From Mastigias papua (lineage: Eukaryota; Cnidaria; Scyphozoa; Rhizostomeae; Mastigiidae): a DNA stretch of 64,000 bases. Position numbers and translations under genes: made by a program. The notes below the pieces were generated by a model. It ran no database searches. It was not told where the DNA came from and saw nothing but the letters and a program-made list of their open reading frames with translations. Within the stretch, counting starts at the first letter, position 1; each line of letters begins with the position of its first letter. The stretch spans positions 1,766,001-1,830,000 of the forward strand of contig OZ025268.1 of assembly GCA_964019165.1 (NCBI GenBank). Reading direction: 5' to 3'. Shown piece after piece: positions 1 to 42,752 of the stretch.

Positions 1-3000
1 TCGTTTTTTCAAAAAAAGGAACTAAATTACATTGCTAAAATACTCTCTATTGAAGTTTATATTGTAATAACTACCGATATAAAGGATAAATTTGGTAGTT
101 ATGAAATTGTGCTGGTAGTGAACGAGCTGCCATCACAGGATGGATACATGGAACAGGGTATAAATTGATAAATTCGATGATGCTGTGCTGAATACCAAGT
201 CGTTTTCGTTATAACCCATTTTGCAAAAGTATTAGCTTCATCATATCTCCAAGAATCTTTGATTTCCTCCGTACAAAATGTCGATGCTTCCGGAGTACTA
301 TGTGATATGATGGGATAAGGGTAGAGAGGAAGAGAGATATACCAATTTCGAAGGCTGAATAAAAAGGGAAGCAGAAAAACTAGAGATCTAATTCCAATTG
401 AAAATATAAAGAACAGTTCCATATGCCAAAGTAACCAACGATGGCTACAAGTCTATCTGAATATGTAGAACAATAACTTACTTGCAAACTTCGCATTAAG
501 TTTTATCAGATGCTCAGCTGCAGGTATGAAAACATAGAGCACGCTTAAGGAGTTTGCGAGGCAATTCGAATCACAAAACTCTCTTTGACACCGAATTAGA
601 TCAAAATGTAACCGCAGTGCCCCCCTACAACGCACCCTATTGACCATTCTACAGGTGTAAACCCAAAATTTTGTTCCAGTGTATTTTAGTCCACATTTTT
701 AGAAGTTTGTAGAGAAGAGTAGCTCTTTAATGTCAACCATCCTTTCTCAAGGCAAATAGAGTAAGCAATAATTTTACAACCTTGATAGAAACATGTACAG
801 TAATCTATGGTTCTTTATTGAAAGTTTCAGAGTTTAGATGTTCAATCGTAAGGGGTGTCAGAAAAAGGGATTTGTCGCAAGCAGTTCTCTACAATGAAGA
901 GGTGCTAGGAATTGGAGCAATGACAAGTGATGTGCACCACACCCTCAAGATCTCTAAAAAACAGCACTGTTCTGAACTTTTGATGGATGATGGGAAAACT
1001 TTGAAAGGCAATATACATATAAAATATCTTTAATTTAACATGAACATCACTTTTAACGAAGAGGTCCCACCCCTTGGCCCCCCTAGAGATCACCCCTAGT
1101 TTAAATGGAAAGGATGCTGAATTTTTCCTCAAACAATAATGGTATATGTACTCACGAGAGAAAAATATCCTCTTGACTAGGGACCTCCAATGCATGGCCC
1201 GCGGGCCACATGATGACCCTCCAATTTACTTAATGTGGCCCACACTGAGATCAAAGCTGATGCAGACGTACATTGTGTTTAATATGACAAAAGGTCTTCC
1301 ATCCATGACCCAACATGAAAGTGGTCTTTCTCGAAAAAGGGTTGGACAACTCTAGTTTCCCCTGAGCAGTATTCCCACTGTTTTCAGACAGGATCCACGT
1401 CCACAATTACTAGCTGACCCCCAGATATCAAGCCTCAATTTCAAGGAGCTGCAATAATGGAGTCGAAGTTTAGAGAACTCATGCTTTGGTACTTGCTTCA
1501 TACAATCAAACTTATACCAAGTGTTCATACAACATTGCAATCAACTGGTAGAATCCAAATATTGAAATTGTCACAAGATTGTGATTCACATCACAGGTTG
1601 TTCATAATTGTTGACTTTCCTCAGATTTATCAAACCTCAAGTATTGACACAGGTTCCAGTACACAACGATGGGAGGTCACATTTTTTGCCCTGGAGTTCT
1701 TTAGGGTTAGAATATATACTCCAAACGCCAATTACAGAAAGTCCTATCTGACTGAAAAACTGAATACAGTATAAATTTATGGGAAAGTGCCTTTGCTTTA
1801 ATGTATAGCCAGAAGTTGGATTTGATCATGCGGATATACTCAAACACATTTCATACCATATCATTTCTTTTTAACTACCCAGCGAGGAACAAAAAGCCTA
1901 TAGATCAGATGCTAAATTAAGTACTCAAACATTTTCTGAAAACATCTTTCTGCTGAAGATTTTCAAAAGTAATTAAAAGTAAAGTACAGTTAACAATAAC
2001 AATGAAATAAGAGAATGAAACAATCAAATTAAACAAATAACTGAAATAATCAACAGAAACAAATAATTAAAACATAGAATTGAAAAAAACACTTAAACAA
2101 GCAGTGGATGGAAACAGTGGAGACAAACGTTTGAAAAAGCAATTGGCAAAAATTGCAAAAAACTAGATAAAATACAGTCAACAAAGCAAAATAAGGGAAA
2201 CAGAACTGCTATAATAGGAAGAAAATTTTCTGTATGTATCTCTCGCGAATCCTTGTCCTAACACTCAGATGAAAAACTATAAACCTTCTTAGCAAAAAAC
2301 TAATTTCGCATTTTCGAAAAGAATGGCCTTTTACGCTGAACATATAGCAAGACAATATCTCAAGCTCTCTATATCTTTAGCATTCTATGGCTTCTAGATT
2401 TCAATCCTCCGTGCAAAATATTCCTCTTCCATACTCTATATAGCACAATGGCAGATTGCTTTAGCCATGATTGCATGGAATTTTATTGATAATGACAACT
2501 CAAAAGAAAACATTGAGATACGAATTCCTTTGCTCTTCGCTCTTTACATCTGTAGATAGTGTCTATCTCACATGTTATTGAAGTTGCAGTGAGTGAAATG
2601 ACTACACACCCATACAGAAAACTACGACAAACCTTGAATTAACTCCTGTTACCACAAGGAGCTGTATTTTCTAGACTGGCACATTTTTGTTCGCCTGGGA
2701 GTTTTGTTCACTTATTTTCAGTAGAGGTAAATTATTTTCTGACATGTCGACGAGACATGCTGCTCTGTACAGCTGTCGGCTTCCATAACTAGTCTATACC
2801 TATAAAACACTGTAATATCCATCCTAAGCACAATCACCTACTGCACGACTTCCTGGAATATTAAATTCAAAATACATTACTGTTGAAAAAGAGGTATAAC
2901 TATACTTAAGAGCGCCTTTATACGAACAGACAAGAGATGGAAATAGTGCCCAGTCTTTTGTTGGATAACTGTCTCATACTTCCCTCCAACAAATTCAACC

Positions 3001-3930
3001 AGTACTCGCACTCTATCTCCTATCTAATTACCTGTATTTCGCTTGCTTCTTCACGGCATTTTTGTCTTTGATGTTATATTTCTTGCCTATTCATTCCACT
3101 AGCTTTTGGCTACGCAACTTGGCTGAGATTCGCATCTGAATCGGAGTATGTTGGTTGCTTTCCACTTCAGAGCTGACAGGTACTTTTCCGTAATCTACTT
3201 TGAAACGCTAATTCTCACAATCTCTATGGGTTGCTGTTGACTTTCACGAGGTCTAATGGCAAATAGCAGGCAGTGCGAGAACACACTATAAGCTAGGACC
3301 AAAAGCAATGAGACTGCCTTCCAATTCATGCAATAGTTCGACAAGTTTAATTTTTGTTGTACAATCTACTGACCATGATTATAGGAAATTATTGCTGCTC
3401 GTAGAATGATGAGGTACAGGAGCAGTTGAAACAATCTGGCTTCCACTATGCCTGAACAAATATGTGTCTACATATCCTTGGCACGTGCATTATGATGGGG
3501 TAGCAGAATTTTGAAACTTTCAAAAACCTATGATTATCAATTTAGTTTAAGTCGCGTTGGTTGCAGGTTCACTATTCACTTTTGGCTCAAGTTAACAGCA
3601 CAAATTCACACTTTATGCTTGAAAATATATCAAATTATATTGTGCAATATACAGTTGAAACAATGCATGATGCATAATTTGTGCATAAATCAAACCCAAG
3701 GGGAGGGAGGGAGGAGGGTGGACAATGCTATCAGAAACTTGATGACAAGAATAAAGGCGAAGATTATTGCAGACACAATTTTATGAGTTTTAATGATTAC
3801 GTATTCATTCACGACAAAACCTGCGCGCAAGGACGTAGATAATCAGACCAGGGCACATCATCGATCGACATAATATGTCTAGTAAGAATTTTATTATTGT
3901 ATGTCCAATTCATAAATGGACTAATTCATA
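1..3930. other. Intergenic, no gene recognised
   Basis: I see no exon with convincing splice borders or a protein family pattern on either strand. Open frames here are short and of low-complexity composition. Around 1950-2110 the plus strand is very A-rich and G-poor, with short AAAT/AACA words. At 1190-1250 a CCCGCGGGCC core lies in GGCCCAC-like text resembling one end of some hAT-type transposons, but no partner end was found. Confidence 0.5.
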
Positions 3931-4342
3931 AAGAGAACACGCTTTTTTTATAAAAAAACAGTTGGCTCTAATTTCAGCCTGGCGTTTCTTATTTTTCCAT
4001 ATAATTTCAGCCTCACGATTTTCTTATCTTGTTTCTTATTTCTGCATTGCAACTTCCAGTGCATAGTAGTGTCCAGACATAACAATTGCTCAATAAAGTA
4101 ATCAAAGTTATATCAACGTCAATTTGGGTGTGTTACTGCAACTGTTTAGGTTGGAGAAACTGTCTTAATGTTTTATTTTTATTTTCTTCCGTTGTTTTAT
4201 TATGCTTCAATTGTTTTGATATTACATTTCTTAAGTTCTGTTGAATTTCAGCCTGCTTTTTTTCTTATGTTGTTCTTATTTTTTGGGCAAATCTCAGCCT
4301 GATGTTTCTTATAAAGGTTGTTCTTATAAAAAAATAGCGTGT
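3931..4342. mobile_element. Dispersed DNA element with ACACGCT/TTTTTTATAA inverted ends
   Basis: The left end reads ACACGCTTTTTTTATAAAA and the right end TTCTTATAAAAAAATAGCGTGT, which are inverted copies of one another. The inside repeats the words TTTCAGCCTG and TTTCTTAT several times and holds no coding sequence. Related pieces sit at 32386-36095 (split by a LINE), 43921-44170 (opposite orientation) and 53802-53884. It is probably a non-autonomous inverted-repeat transposon; the superfamily is not identified. Confidence 0.6.
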
Positions 4343-7300
4343 ATGCACTCAATTTGAAATGAAGTGAAGCCTCAAGGAAGAAGTTATTGATGGAGGCCCT
4401 TCAAAGGTGTCAGTTTAGGCCTTTTAACATTCGATTTGAAAAAGGAAGAACAACACATAGCCTAGGACCAAGATTTCCTTATAATTACCAAATTATATAT
4501 AATAGTGTATATTATGTATAATATTTATGATATATAAATGCATCATTTATCAGATTGCCAGCATCATACCGTATACCTCATCTGATAACTTTGTAAAGTG
4601 CAAGTCCCTCAGATTTGAGGACATCCAGCCTCTATACCAACTAAAGGTGAACTTAGCCAGTAGAGTATAAGAGGCTGTCATGCCTTGTCAGAGACAATTG
4701 CGCAATATCCGTGGTAGATCGTGAGCAAATTGGAAAGAATAATGAGAAATTAGATAGGCAGATTATTAGAGCCACAACAGCTTAAATTCTGATTAAAAAT
4801 TTAATTAGTATCTTTAAATATGTTGTAAAAGTTATTCAAAATACAAAACAAATGAAGAACTTCCGGGTGGATGTACAAATACCAATAATGTTGTATGATA
4901 CAGACTTCTTTCCGGGATGGATGGTAGGTTCTACATGGGCGGGGCGTCACACAGGCGGAGACGGAAACAAGCTGCGGGCAACACAAACACAGACGAGCCC
5001 CAAGCCAAAAGGACAGGTCCTCTCGTACAAAGATTGCTTTTTAAATATTTCAAATGATTCTAAGTGCATTGTACTGTTTTTACATTGTTACGGTTCCTAA
5101 CGTCAACTTCAAACATACCTTCCCAACCCAGTGGCGTGCCGAAGTATTCTTGAACGTGGGAGGAGGTGTAGCAAAAGAAACTCACCTATAGACTTGAACA
5201 AGTCACCATAATTACCGACGAGCCATGATCGTTATGGCAACTTTTACCGATGAACAAAAGGAGTTCCGAAGGTTCCTCGAAAAGTCCGAGTATCAGGTCC
5301 CCCCATACCCCTGCTGCGGGTTGTCCCTGTCCCAAACTGACCTAAAAAGGAAGAGGAGGACTACTTTTCGCTACGTTTGATGATTTTTTTAAATGTTAAA
5401 AAAAATAGGATTACGAAAAATATGATTTAATTTGAAATAGGAAAAAATATGACGTAAATATAGGATTTAAATTGAGACTAGGAATAACCAGGATAGATGT
5501 CCATTTAAGTTCAGCTTGTTTACTCATTTCAGTGATTGTTTTATCACAATAAATCAGCGAGTTTCATATCCTTCTGTTATAGACATTCAATTCAATTGTA
5601 TATTTCGTTCCTTACTTCTTTGCTTCGTTCTATCGTATTTCTTTCCTATGAATAATTGAAATAGCAGACAATCTTAAAACTTTTCCCCAGTCCCCGCGTG
5701 GATTTGCTCTCTACATATTCTCACCATTCGTACCCAAATAGCTGTCGTCCTTCCCCGGGTGTTTACCTTGGGAAGTTGCTTAACAACATCCTAGTCCAAC
5801 AAAAATCAATGCATCGTTAAAAACAAGTGTTTACAGGATCAATAATGCAACTTTGCCAGAAAATGAGCCGTAGACAAGTTTTCTTGGACAAAAATTCTTA
5901 GAGCACCTTCTCAAGGCCATTAGGCCAGCGAAATAAAAAACTTCGAATTTAATGTAAAACCTCTGTAAGTCGCGATTCCATTAAGAGTGCCAAGACTAGA
6001 TTTCATAGGCCCGCAACAGTATTACTATGCATTGTTATACAGTGTGTAGTCCGTCTCCTTGTTAATTTTACTGTGTTTGATCCTCACTTAGAACACTTTG
6101 AACGTCCCTGCCTTCGAGATTGATTTGCTAAGATGGTAGCATGTGGGCCGCATGGTTTAATTTATACTTTCACGAAGCAGATGCTCGCGAATGACTGGGT
6201 ACTGATCAATACAGGCACGGAACACGTGTATGAATATAAGTTAATGAGATAAGAAAACTCTACATGATCCAATACGAAGTATTAACAAAGCAGTTGCAAG
6301 AATGTAAATCTCTGCATTTCCTACTGGAATATACTTATCATCCAATCTATGAGACAACACGCTTTGTATTATAAAGCTATCACTACACTAAAGCTTTCAG
6401 CTTGTCCTGCTCTCCCTTCACTGAACAACAAGGCGACCGGTAATCCAACTAGTGGTCTAGAAGCGGCAGATTTGTCCAAATTGGGCAAAAACTGAAGTGA
6501 TCACAAGTAAACAAATACATACCTTCTACTCTTGTTGGAGAATATATCTTACGAGAACCCTCTCTTTCAGGTTGTGTTGTAAATAAGTCATGGAGCATAG
6601 ACAACCAGGCTTTTCCAAGCCCACACATTAACGTTGCTCAAAGCAGTGTCTGGATGTACACAATAAAACAAGGTAACAGGTCACTGCATGCCATTTGGCA
6701 GTCAACTCAGGCAATCTTTCGACTCTCAATGAACTTTTGTACTACGAGATTTGGTAATTGCACGGAAAAGCGGAAACATTATTTGATTCCATTTGGTAGG
6801 CCTTTTCACGAGTACAATTGGTAATCACCAAGAGATCGTTAACTACAGGTAACATATGACGGGAAGCAGTAAACGTGGGGGAAATTAAAGAATTCGTTTT
6901 AGAGATTTCTAGCCACATATAACAAAGTTCAGAGGCAAACACCGACAAATGCACAAGACAAGTCCGAGCACCATGAAGTCTCTAATAAAAGCTACACCAA
7001 AGACAATCTCAGTCATCTTTGGACAAAGTCCTTTTGCTACCGGCATTGAATTAATTCAAAAACATACCGATCTATATATGCAATTTATCATTTCCTATTT
7101 CTAATCAAAAACCGATCGAGGTATACTTTCAAAGTCAATCTTGAACGTCCCTTTCTTTGAAAAATACGCAGGCTGGGGTCGGGACTGTAAATGTACGATA
7201 GTATACGTTAAACTCAGCATAGCAACCGAGCGTACACGAGTGAAACCCCTTTTCTGAAATCTCCAATTAATAACACTGCCTTTGGCATATATCGGGGGTG

Positions 7301-8939
7301 ATGTTCTGACAAAAACGAATACGCTACGTACATAAATAAACACAACTTGTGAAAACTAAAAACAGTAACAAAAAAGAGCAAATAAAAGAATGGTCAAGAA
7401 AGGCAATAACGATATGGTGCTTCCTAAATACACAGTGGTAAGGAAGAAGGCAAATGCTATGCATTACAAAACATACGTGAAAATACACAATCGACTGAAG
7501 GGAGAGAGACCAAAATCAGCCAACCTAGACGAAGCTAACAGTTGCAATGCTCAGCACTTGACAAAAAAGATTCATAAATGTTCTGCAAATTCATAAAGTT
7601 AACATGTGGTCAAGGCAAAAGTTATGAATAATTTACAAGGAAATTACGAGATCTGAATTCAAAATAGAGAGTTCATACTGAGAATAGTCATTCAATTAGA
7701 GTATTGAGGTTCTGGTCAATGCAAAATGCGGTTTTATAGCATGAATGCCGTTCGGAAAGGTTTATGATTACAGTAGGCTTCTCGGTGAACGTTGAACTAT
7801 TGTTTTTCTATTGCAAAAGGATGGAATTCTTGTTGTAATGAGTTAAAGCGAATGATCCTGCAGTTGTACAGTAGTGGCAAGTGCCACGCAATTAACACAT
7901 TCACTACGATGGTATTTGATTGTCAAAGAAAGGAGGCCCTCTATTTTGAAGCGCTCTAGGGGAAAAACGACCGGCTTAAATCATAAGCGTTTGGAATGAG
8001 AACGACAAAAACAATCACTGTCATGAGCTTTACTACAGGCGTTCTAGAGCACAGGGCCCGGGCACCGGGTCTTATCTTCCGTTTTTCAATGAGATCTATC
8101 CAGTTGGCCCGCAACCACAAATGCCATTAGAGGTTTGAACCTTGTGCAGTTGCGCTGGGCGCCACTGATTTAGAGGATGTAAATGAGAGCTAGCATAAAA
8201 AGGTTCAGAAACTTTTTCAACTTCAAAGTATGCTCAACAATTTCAACCATGAACTGAAGTTGCAACCGTAAATGCGCAATAAGGATGGAAGCACAAAAGA
8301 GCCAATTAACATAACTACTGCTACTGGCTGTATTGCGTCAAATTCTTTCTTTCCTTTTTAAGTTGTGAGGAATTACATATTTCACTGTAAATTGTCCGAC
8401 GAACAACAAAAAGAGCAATATCTTTTAGTCGGGTAGAAACGCCCCCCCCCTTTCCTCTATGCCCCCTCAGCTTCGTCCTTAAAATACAATGAATAAACTT
8501 TAAACCCAAACCTAACTTAGAGAATTTGTTACTTGCTGATATTTTGGTTAGTATATGATATTTTTGGGCTATACGCAACGTATGGCAGAGCGGCCATTAA
8601 TAGCGCAGCAAAACACGGTGCATAACATCGAACAAAATTTAAAAGGCAAGAAGCTACGTACGCCTAAAGGAATGCACCATTTCGTAACGCGTGTGATAAA
8701 CTTTGGTGATCATAAGGATCTACAATTTTGCAACAACATTAGGGTCTATACTTACTATACTTTGATTCACAAGATATCCCTTCAGCAAATAAAAGAAAGG
8801 GGAAAAAACGTTGAATTACAGCTATTCATATAAACATAGCAAAAGCACTTTGTCTGTTGTTTTAATCAGCATTCAGATTGCGTGTACTGTCATTCGATCA
8901 AACGAAACCAGAATTTTTTTATAGATGCCAAGCATGCTT
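4343..8939. other. Intergenic, no gene recognised
   Basis: No supported exon. A TA-rich stretch lies at 4490-4545. At 5131 the text CAGTGGCGTGCC resembles the terminus of common hAT-type non-autonomous elements, but only one end is visible. Open frames at 6742-6954, 7101-7343 and 7390-7596 have no domain pattern and no splice support. Confidence 0.45.
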
Positions 8940-9100
8940 TAAAAGTTCCTTTTAAATTGATCAAGTTAGAATACTTCTCTTAAGACTATCGGAATATCAT
9001 TCCAGAACTTGAGACCAGATTGGTAAAAGCCTCTTTTGGTGGATACAAGTTTTAATCGTGGACTATGGAAGTTTGAAGTATTTCTTTTGGGATAGATTGA
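8940..9100 (-). mobile_element. LINE fragment, extreme C-terminus of a reverse transcriptase ORF
   Basis: Read on the minus strand, one frame stays open for about 45 codons and contains LVSTKRGFYQSG and LKFWNDIP, followed after a stop by LDQFKRNF. This matches the pattern near the C-terminus of many CR1/L2/Jockey-like LINE ORFs, where a W-N-x-(I/L)-P motif is followed by a LxxFKxxL motif. Only the tail is present, so this is a dead 5'-truncated copy. The clade cannot be fixed from so short a piece. Confidence 0.6.
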
Positions 9101-10713
9101 AGGCCCAGACCTCTGTTAATACTTATTCATACGATGTATACGATGTGCTAGGAATTACATCAGTAAAAATGTCATTACTCTTGGTTTTACACCTGGAAGA
9201 ATTATAACCATTTTCCAGGCTCAAAAGAATTATAGCCATTTTCTTTGCAACATCAGGCAACGATCGAATACTCAAGGCAAATCGTTGGCAAGCAAACGAA
9301 AATATTATCTGAAAACGAAGCGAATATCAACCCAAAGAGCAAACGGGCATTTCAAAACAGTTCAATGTAAGCCAGAGGTACCGTCCTTACAAGTTGTTTG
9401 GGGGCTCTGTTTCTTATAAATCTGGCGGCCACACTAATTATTGTGGCAGGAAAGGCTCTGAATATTATGCATAAATGATTTAGCAACTATTAACTGTTTT
9501 TGTCTATATGAAACGGATTTAAAATAATAGAGCTGAGCACTGCGATTAAGTTCAAGGAACACTCCATTTCTGCACACAGTGAACAACAAAGTATATCTTA
9601 GATTAATGGCTCCCAAACTGGGGTAAGAAGTCCCCTATTAAAACCCCATACACAACTATTCCAGATTCTTGTTTCATTTAACATAGTATCAAAAACATAG
9701 TATTAAACGCTATTAGACAGTAAACCCAGTAATGGCTTTATTTTTGCCCAATACTCCCAAACTTTTAGAAAGGGGGGCTGAGCTAACCTGAGCGCCCCAT
9801 CCACAGTATCAATGATGTATACCATACACTATACAAATAACTTTAAAGAACTTTGTGTAACATTTACAAGTGTGATGAAAAGTCATTATTAACAAAAAGA
9901 AAATCTTTTCCCTCTCATAGATATAAAACTAACTAATCTGGGCATAGGTGTATACAACATGGCGGGCATTTCAATTTAGTATGCAAGATTGGAGCTTCTA
10001 TGGTTAACAATACTGTATATCATAGCTGATCAGGGCTTCTTTAACGGCCAGCTAAGGATGTCTATTCACCTAGCCAGCATCTACATCAAAAAGGGTAAAC
10101 GGGAAGATTCAAATCGATACTTTCAAGCTGATCGCAGTGATTTTTCAACTAACAATATCCGTTAGGCAGCTCTCTGACTTCAAGAAGTAGCAAAGGAATC
10201 GGGAGAGTCTATACCCAAGAACGTGCTAATGGACTTTTAAGATAGAGCAGGTGCTTCGCACAAAGGCTTGATATAGCAATAGGAAAGCAGTACCTGATGC
10301 CCATCTTCGTACTTTAGACAAAAAATTAAGGTCTATCCATATATGGAAGAAGTAACAAAGATGACAGAACTATCAATATTTATATATTCTTACCTATGAA
10401 ATTTCATCAACAGCATCGCAATCAGCCATTGAAACGTAAAACCTCTCCATTGAAGTCAGCGCAGCCAACATTCACAAGGGTTATTCCCAATACAAAAGTA
10501 AGGCAAACACGTAATGCTCAACTGATGTAACAAACAAAAATGGATTGTAAATAACCTGAAGAACTGCTATGAAGCTTCCTCTGGACAATATGGAAAAACA
10601 TATGACAGTCAATTAAGTACTTCGGATAACAAAGGAAATGATCATTGATTAGTGGAGCTGCACAATTTATCAACTAACATTGAAAGCAAACGGAAAATTG
10701 AAAACACTAATGA
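9101..10713. other. 3' flank of the EF-hand/Kelch gene
   Basis: No exon is recognised. This stretch follows the stop codon of the minus-strand gene and should contain its 3' UTR. I could not pick out a convincing polyadenylation signal. A short tandem word GAATTATA(A/G)CCATTTTC occurs twice at 9199-9245. Confidence 0.4.
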
Positions 10714-39340
<28,627 letters not shown>

Positions 39341-42300
39341 CTTTCTTTTCAGTTCAGTCAGTCAGTTTGCAATAATGTCCCAGATTGAGACAAAAACAAC
39401 CGGGATGATGATCTTCCCCTAACAACAATGCTACATATTTGACACCTCTGGGAAAAGGAAAACAATAAAAGAACTAGACCAGAATAGATTTATTTATTTG
39501 ATGTAGCAGGGCAGTAAGTGGTAGCTTGGAGCTGATGGAGAAAACTACTGAGAAAATATCTTACTTAAATTAAAACTTGAAGTACCACAAATTTTTTTGT
39601 AATTAATTTCCACTGGTGAATCTTAAATACTTCAAAATCAAAACTAAATTCCTATTTTCTCAGTAGAGAACTAGCTAATAACAAGCAGGTGTACAGGAAC
39701 CAAACAACTACTGCATTATCATAATTATTAATAGCATCAATTGATTATTTTTATTAACAGTTAATCCTCAGGCACTTAGGCTTCTAACAGGATGCTCCTT
39801 CTAATCTAATTGCAGCAATAGACATTCAAAAGCATTTCAAGCTGCACAAGCCAGTAGCCATATACGAGGCAAAATGGGTTAAAGTGAAAACTTAACTGTA
39901 CATTTGAGCAATTTTGTTGTTGCATGTATGTTAAATTGCCATATCAATATCATTTTACATAGAAAGCAATTTATCCTTGGCAGTTACCATGTACAAGATC
40001 CCATTTAGCCTGATAAATAAAGTCAGTCCGTTGAAGTCCTCAATACAGTCAACAGAATATGTTTCACACCTGCCTAATTCCGAAACTTAATAAGATTGTC
40101 CACATCAACTGTCAGATGACCCTCAATGCTATTACCAAATCTGCCTCTGATGATATGTGAAATCTAATACATGTAAAGTCTTTCATGGATGATTATTTGC
40201 TATGCAAATTAACACGTAAAATGATACTAACGTTTGGTATCTAATGAAAACAGTCCTTCATTTCCATTGTTGGTAGGCAAGTACTCAAACGACTCGAACG
40301 TCGATATTTGCACATGAACTATCCAGCACATCCAGGAATAGAGGTTTTTATGTTTACGCACCAGAGCAGAACGCGTGGTAAATACTTGATTTGTTGAGTA
40401 CAAGAATGGCTATCAAGACTTGATCTTTACAAATTCAATATATTGAACATTTTGTCTGTGCGATCATAAGTTATAAAATGTCCCAACATAACAATCAAAA
40501 AAGACAAGCTGATCAACTTCAATTGCTAAGAGTTAGAAATCAGTAATTTGCATCACACAACAGGTCATATTACGTGTTATGCATCCTCTTTCCTGACAGA
40601 GCTACGACTGTTCATGTTTAAATGTAAGTGAGATTGCTAGAATGTACAGTACGTACATCATGGACTTTTTCTGTGTGCCTGTTTCGGCACTGTCATTCAC
40701 GTTGGTAAAATACCTTAGGCCATACTAGCATTATATCTAGAATGGTAGAAGACATTGTCTAAAGAAGTATGCATGCAGTTCATACGTACCAATCAAGTCA
40801 GTCTTGAATATATTCTTCTTGATAGTTATTTACAAGAAATATTGATAGGAGCTTGAAATGCCCAAACGACATATAACTATTTACAATGAAGTGTTTACCT
40901 TGATAGTCATGTATAAAATACCGACCAAGGTGAAAGCAGAATCTGGGTTTTCCTTGACGTCAAAGTGTTGGTCGGTTTAGTTCGTACGTCATCAGCAGTT
41001 GGTCATGAGCACCTTGAGCAGTGACGACCATTAGGGGGTAAGAGGGCACATTCCCCCAACAACCGAAAGGAAAGAGCTACTAACTTGATATGCAAAGTGT
41101 GACCTTGCAACGAAATTTATAACCCCTTCCTACCTCCTGCTTCTCAGCAAAACTGCATTTTGTAAATGAACTGCATCTCGAAAAGTAAATGAACTGTAAT
41201 AAATGTAGTAAATGAATGTAAATGAACTGTAGAGTGCCAGTAGTAAATGAACTGCATCTCGAAAAGAAACTATTAAAAGCCATTACGCGGACATTTGTAG
41301 TTGTTAATGTTGTGATTAGAAGATTTGAAGTAACTGGCATTGATGAATATTCACTATGCAATGGGATGGGAAAAGGGTCCATATCTCTCTTTTTCTAATT
41401 TTAATGTTTAATTTAGCAATTTCCTCCATTTCTCTTGGAAATCTGGCTATTTCTCCCTTCTCCCTTGCTTTGTAGCCTCTTGGTGATTCTTCCTTCTTCC
41501 TCACCTTCTTCCTTTCTTCCTTCCACATACTTCTTCCTTGCTTCCTCATTCTTCCTTCTTCCTCTCCTTTCCTCACTCTCTGATTCCTCATTCATCCTTC
41601 TTCCCTTCTCATTCTTCATTCTTCCTTCAACATGAATAAGCATACTCATACGAAATATTGAGTTAAACTATTATTGAATTTTGAAAATATTAGTTTAAAA
41701 ATTAATCTTCTTCCTACAAAATATAAGAGATACTTCATAATCTTCTTATTTTCTCCAGACATTGAAATTAGTTTCCTATAAATAAATGTAGATGTCATTT
41801 ATTTCAAAACTCTTAAAGAATTTACATGAACTTAAAATTAAAACATAGAAATGCAGTTTGGAACTGAAATATAACGAAGAACTTAACTGAGCCTCTTCTG
41901 GATGTTTTTCGTCATCCTTCAGCAACCAAATTAATAGAAGTAATTTTGATCTAAACAAATGTGAACTTGTAAAGGGCGATAATTTGGACTTCCTAAATAA
42001 TTAAATTGTCACCATAGAGAAACTGAGGTGTCAGTGTAGACTTGTGTTCACGGCAACGGAGCCTAATTCTAATGACGCGGAGATGGGGTCAATCGTTGAC
42101 CCAAACTTGTCACTAAGACATCGCTCATGTGCAATGCTCCATTGGTTTTGTCCTGCGATGTACTTGTACATAGATGAGTTGATAGATTGATAGCATCGGA
42201 ACAGACATTGGTCTGAGGAAGGGACAGAAGCTGATGTAAGAAAAGCAACAGAGAAAAGTGTAGAAATAGAAAGAGACAAGTGGAAAACCAAGTGGAAATG

Positions 42301-42624
42301 AATACGATAGATAGAAGATTGAGGAACGCAGTAACTGGAACGACAAAGTTTTATGCCCTTTTGCCAAAACTTGCGAACCTAGGATTATATCGTTAGAAGC
42401 TGTAAGAAATCTAAAGTATTATAGAATTGGCTTCCTAACCAGGTCCCAAATATGGAAGAAGTTCTAAATCACAAACAGGATTTTCACAATAGAAATCAAG
42501 CAATTTATTATTCTGAAAGGAAATGCGTTGACAAGCATTTTTGTTGGTCAATTAGGCAAAAGATTCCACAATTGGGGATCGCCAATCGCCAAGATTTTTC
42601 CAATAAGCTGCGTTAATATTGATG
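39341..42624. other. Upstream region of the EF-hand/Kelch gene, no exon recognised
   Basis: This should hold the promoter and perhaps a 5' UTR exon; I could not identify either. A long C/T-rich tract (CTTCC/CTTCT words) spans about 41445-41640, and a short repeat AAATGAACTGCATCTCGAAA occurs twice at 41165-41270. Confidence 0.4.
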
Positions 42625-42690
42625 ACCCAAGCAGGACTCAAAAGAGCGACGCTTGAGTTTGTACACAGAATGCTTCACCAATGAGCTATC
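42625..42690 (-). repeat. tRNA-like SINE head, minus strand
   Basis: On the minus strand GGATAGCTCATTGGTGAAGC gives an A-box and TCTTTTGAGTCC a B-box-like sequence (one change from TTCGAGTCC). No intact cloverleaf was confirmed. It shares its start with a plus-strand head. Confidence 0.55.
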
Positions 42691-42752
42691 CGGTCAGAGG
42701 TAGAGCACCCGATGTACAAAATCAAGGGTCGTAGTTTTGAGTCCTACCAGGG
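42684..42752 (+). repeat. tRNA-like SINE head, plus strand
   Basis: GGTCAGAGGTAGAGC is a clear A-box and GTAGTTTTGAGTCCTACCAG a B-box region with one change from GTTCGAGTCC. Arranged head to head with the minus-strand copy. Confidence 0.55.

Noticed and set aside
1180..1260. GGCCCGCGGGCCACATG text like the end of a hAT transposon.
   Set aside because: Only one end is visible and no 8-bp duplication or second terminus could be found.
5131..5330. CAGTGGCGTGCC, like the terminus of hAT-type non-autonomous elements.
   Set aside because: No matching inverted terminus was found within the next kilobase.
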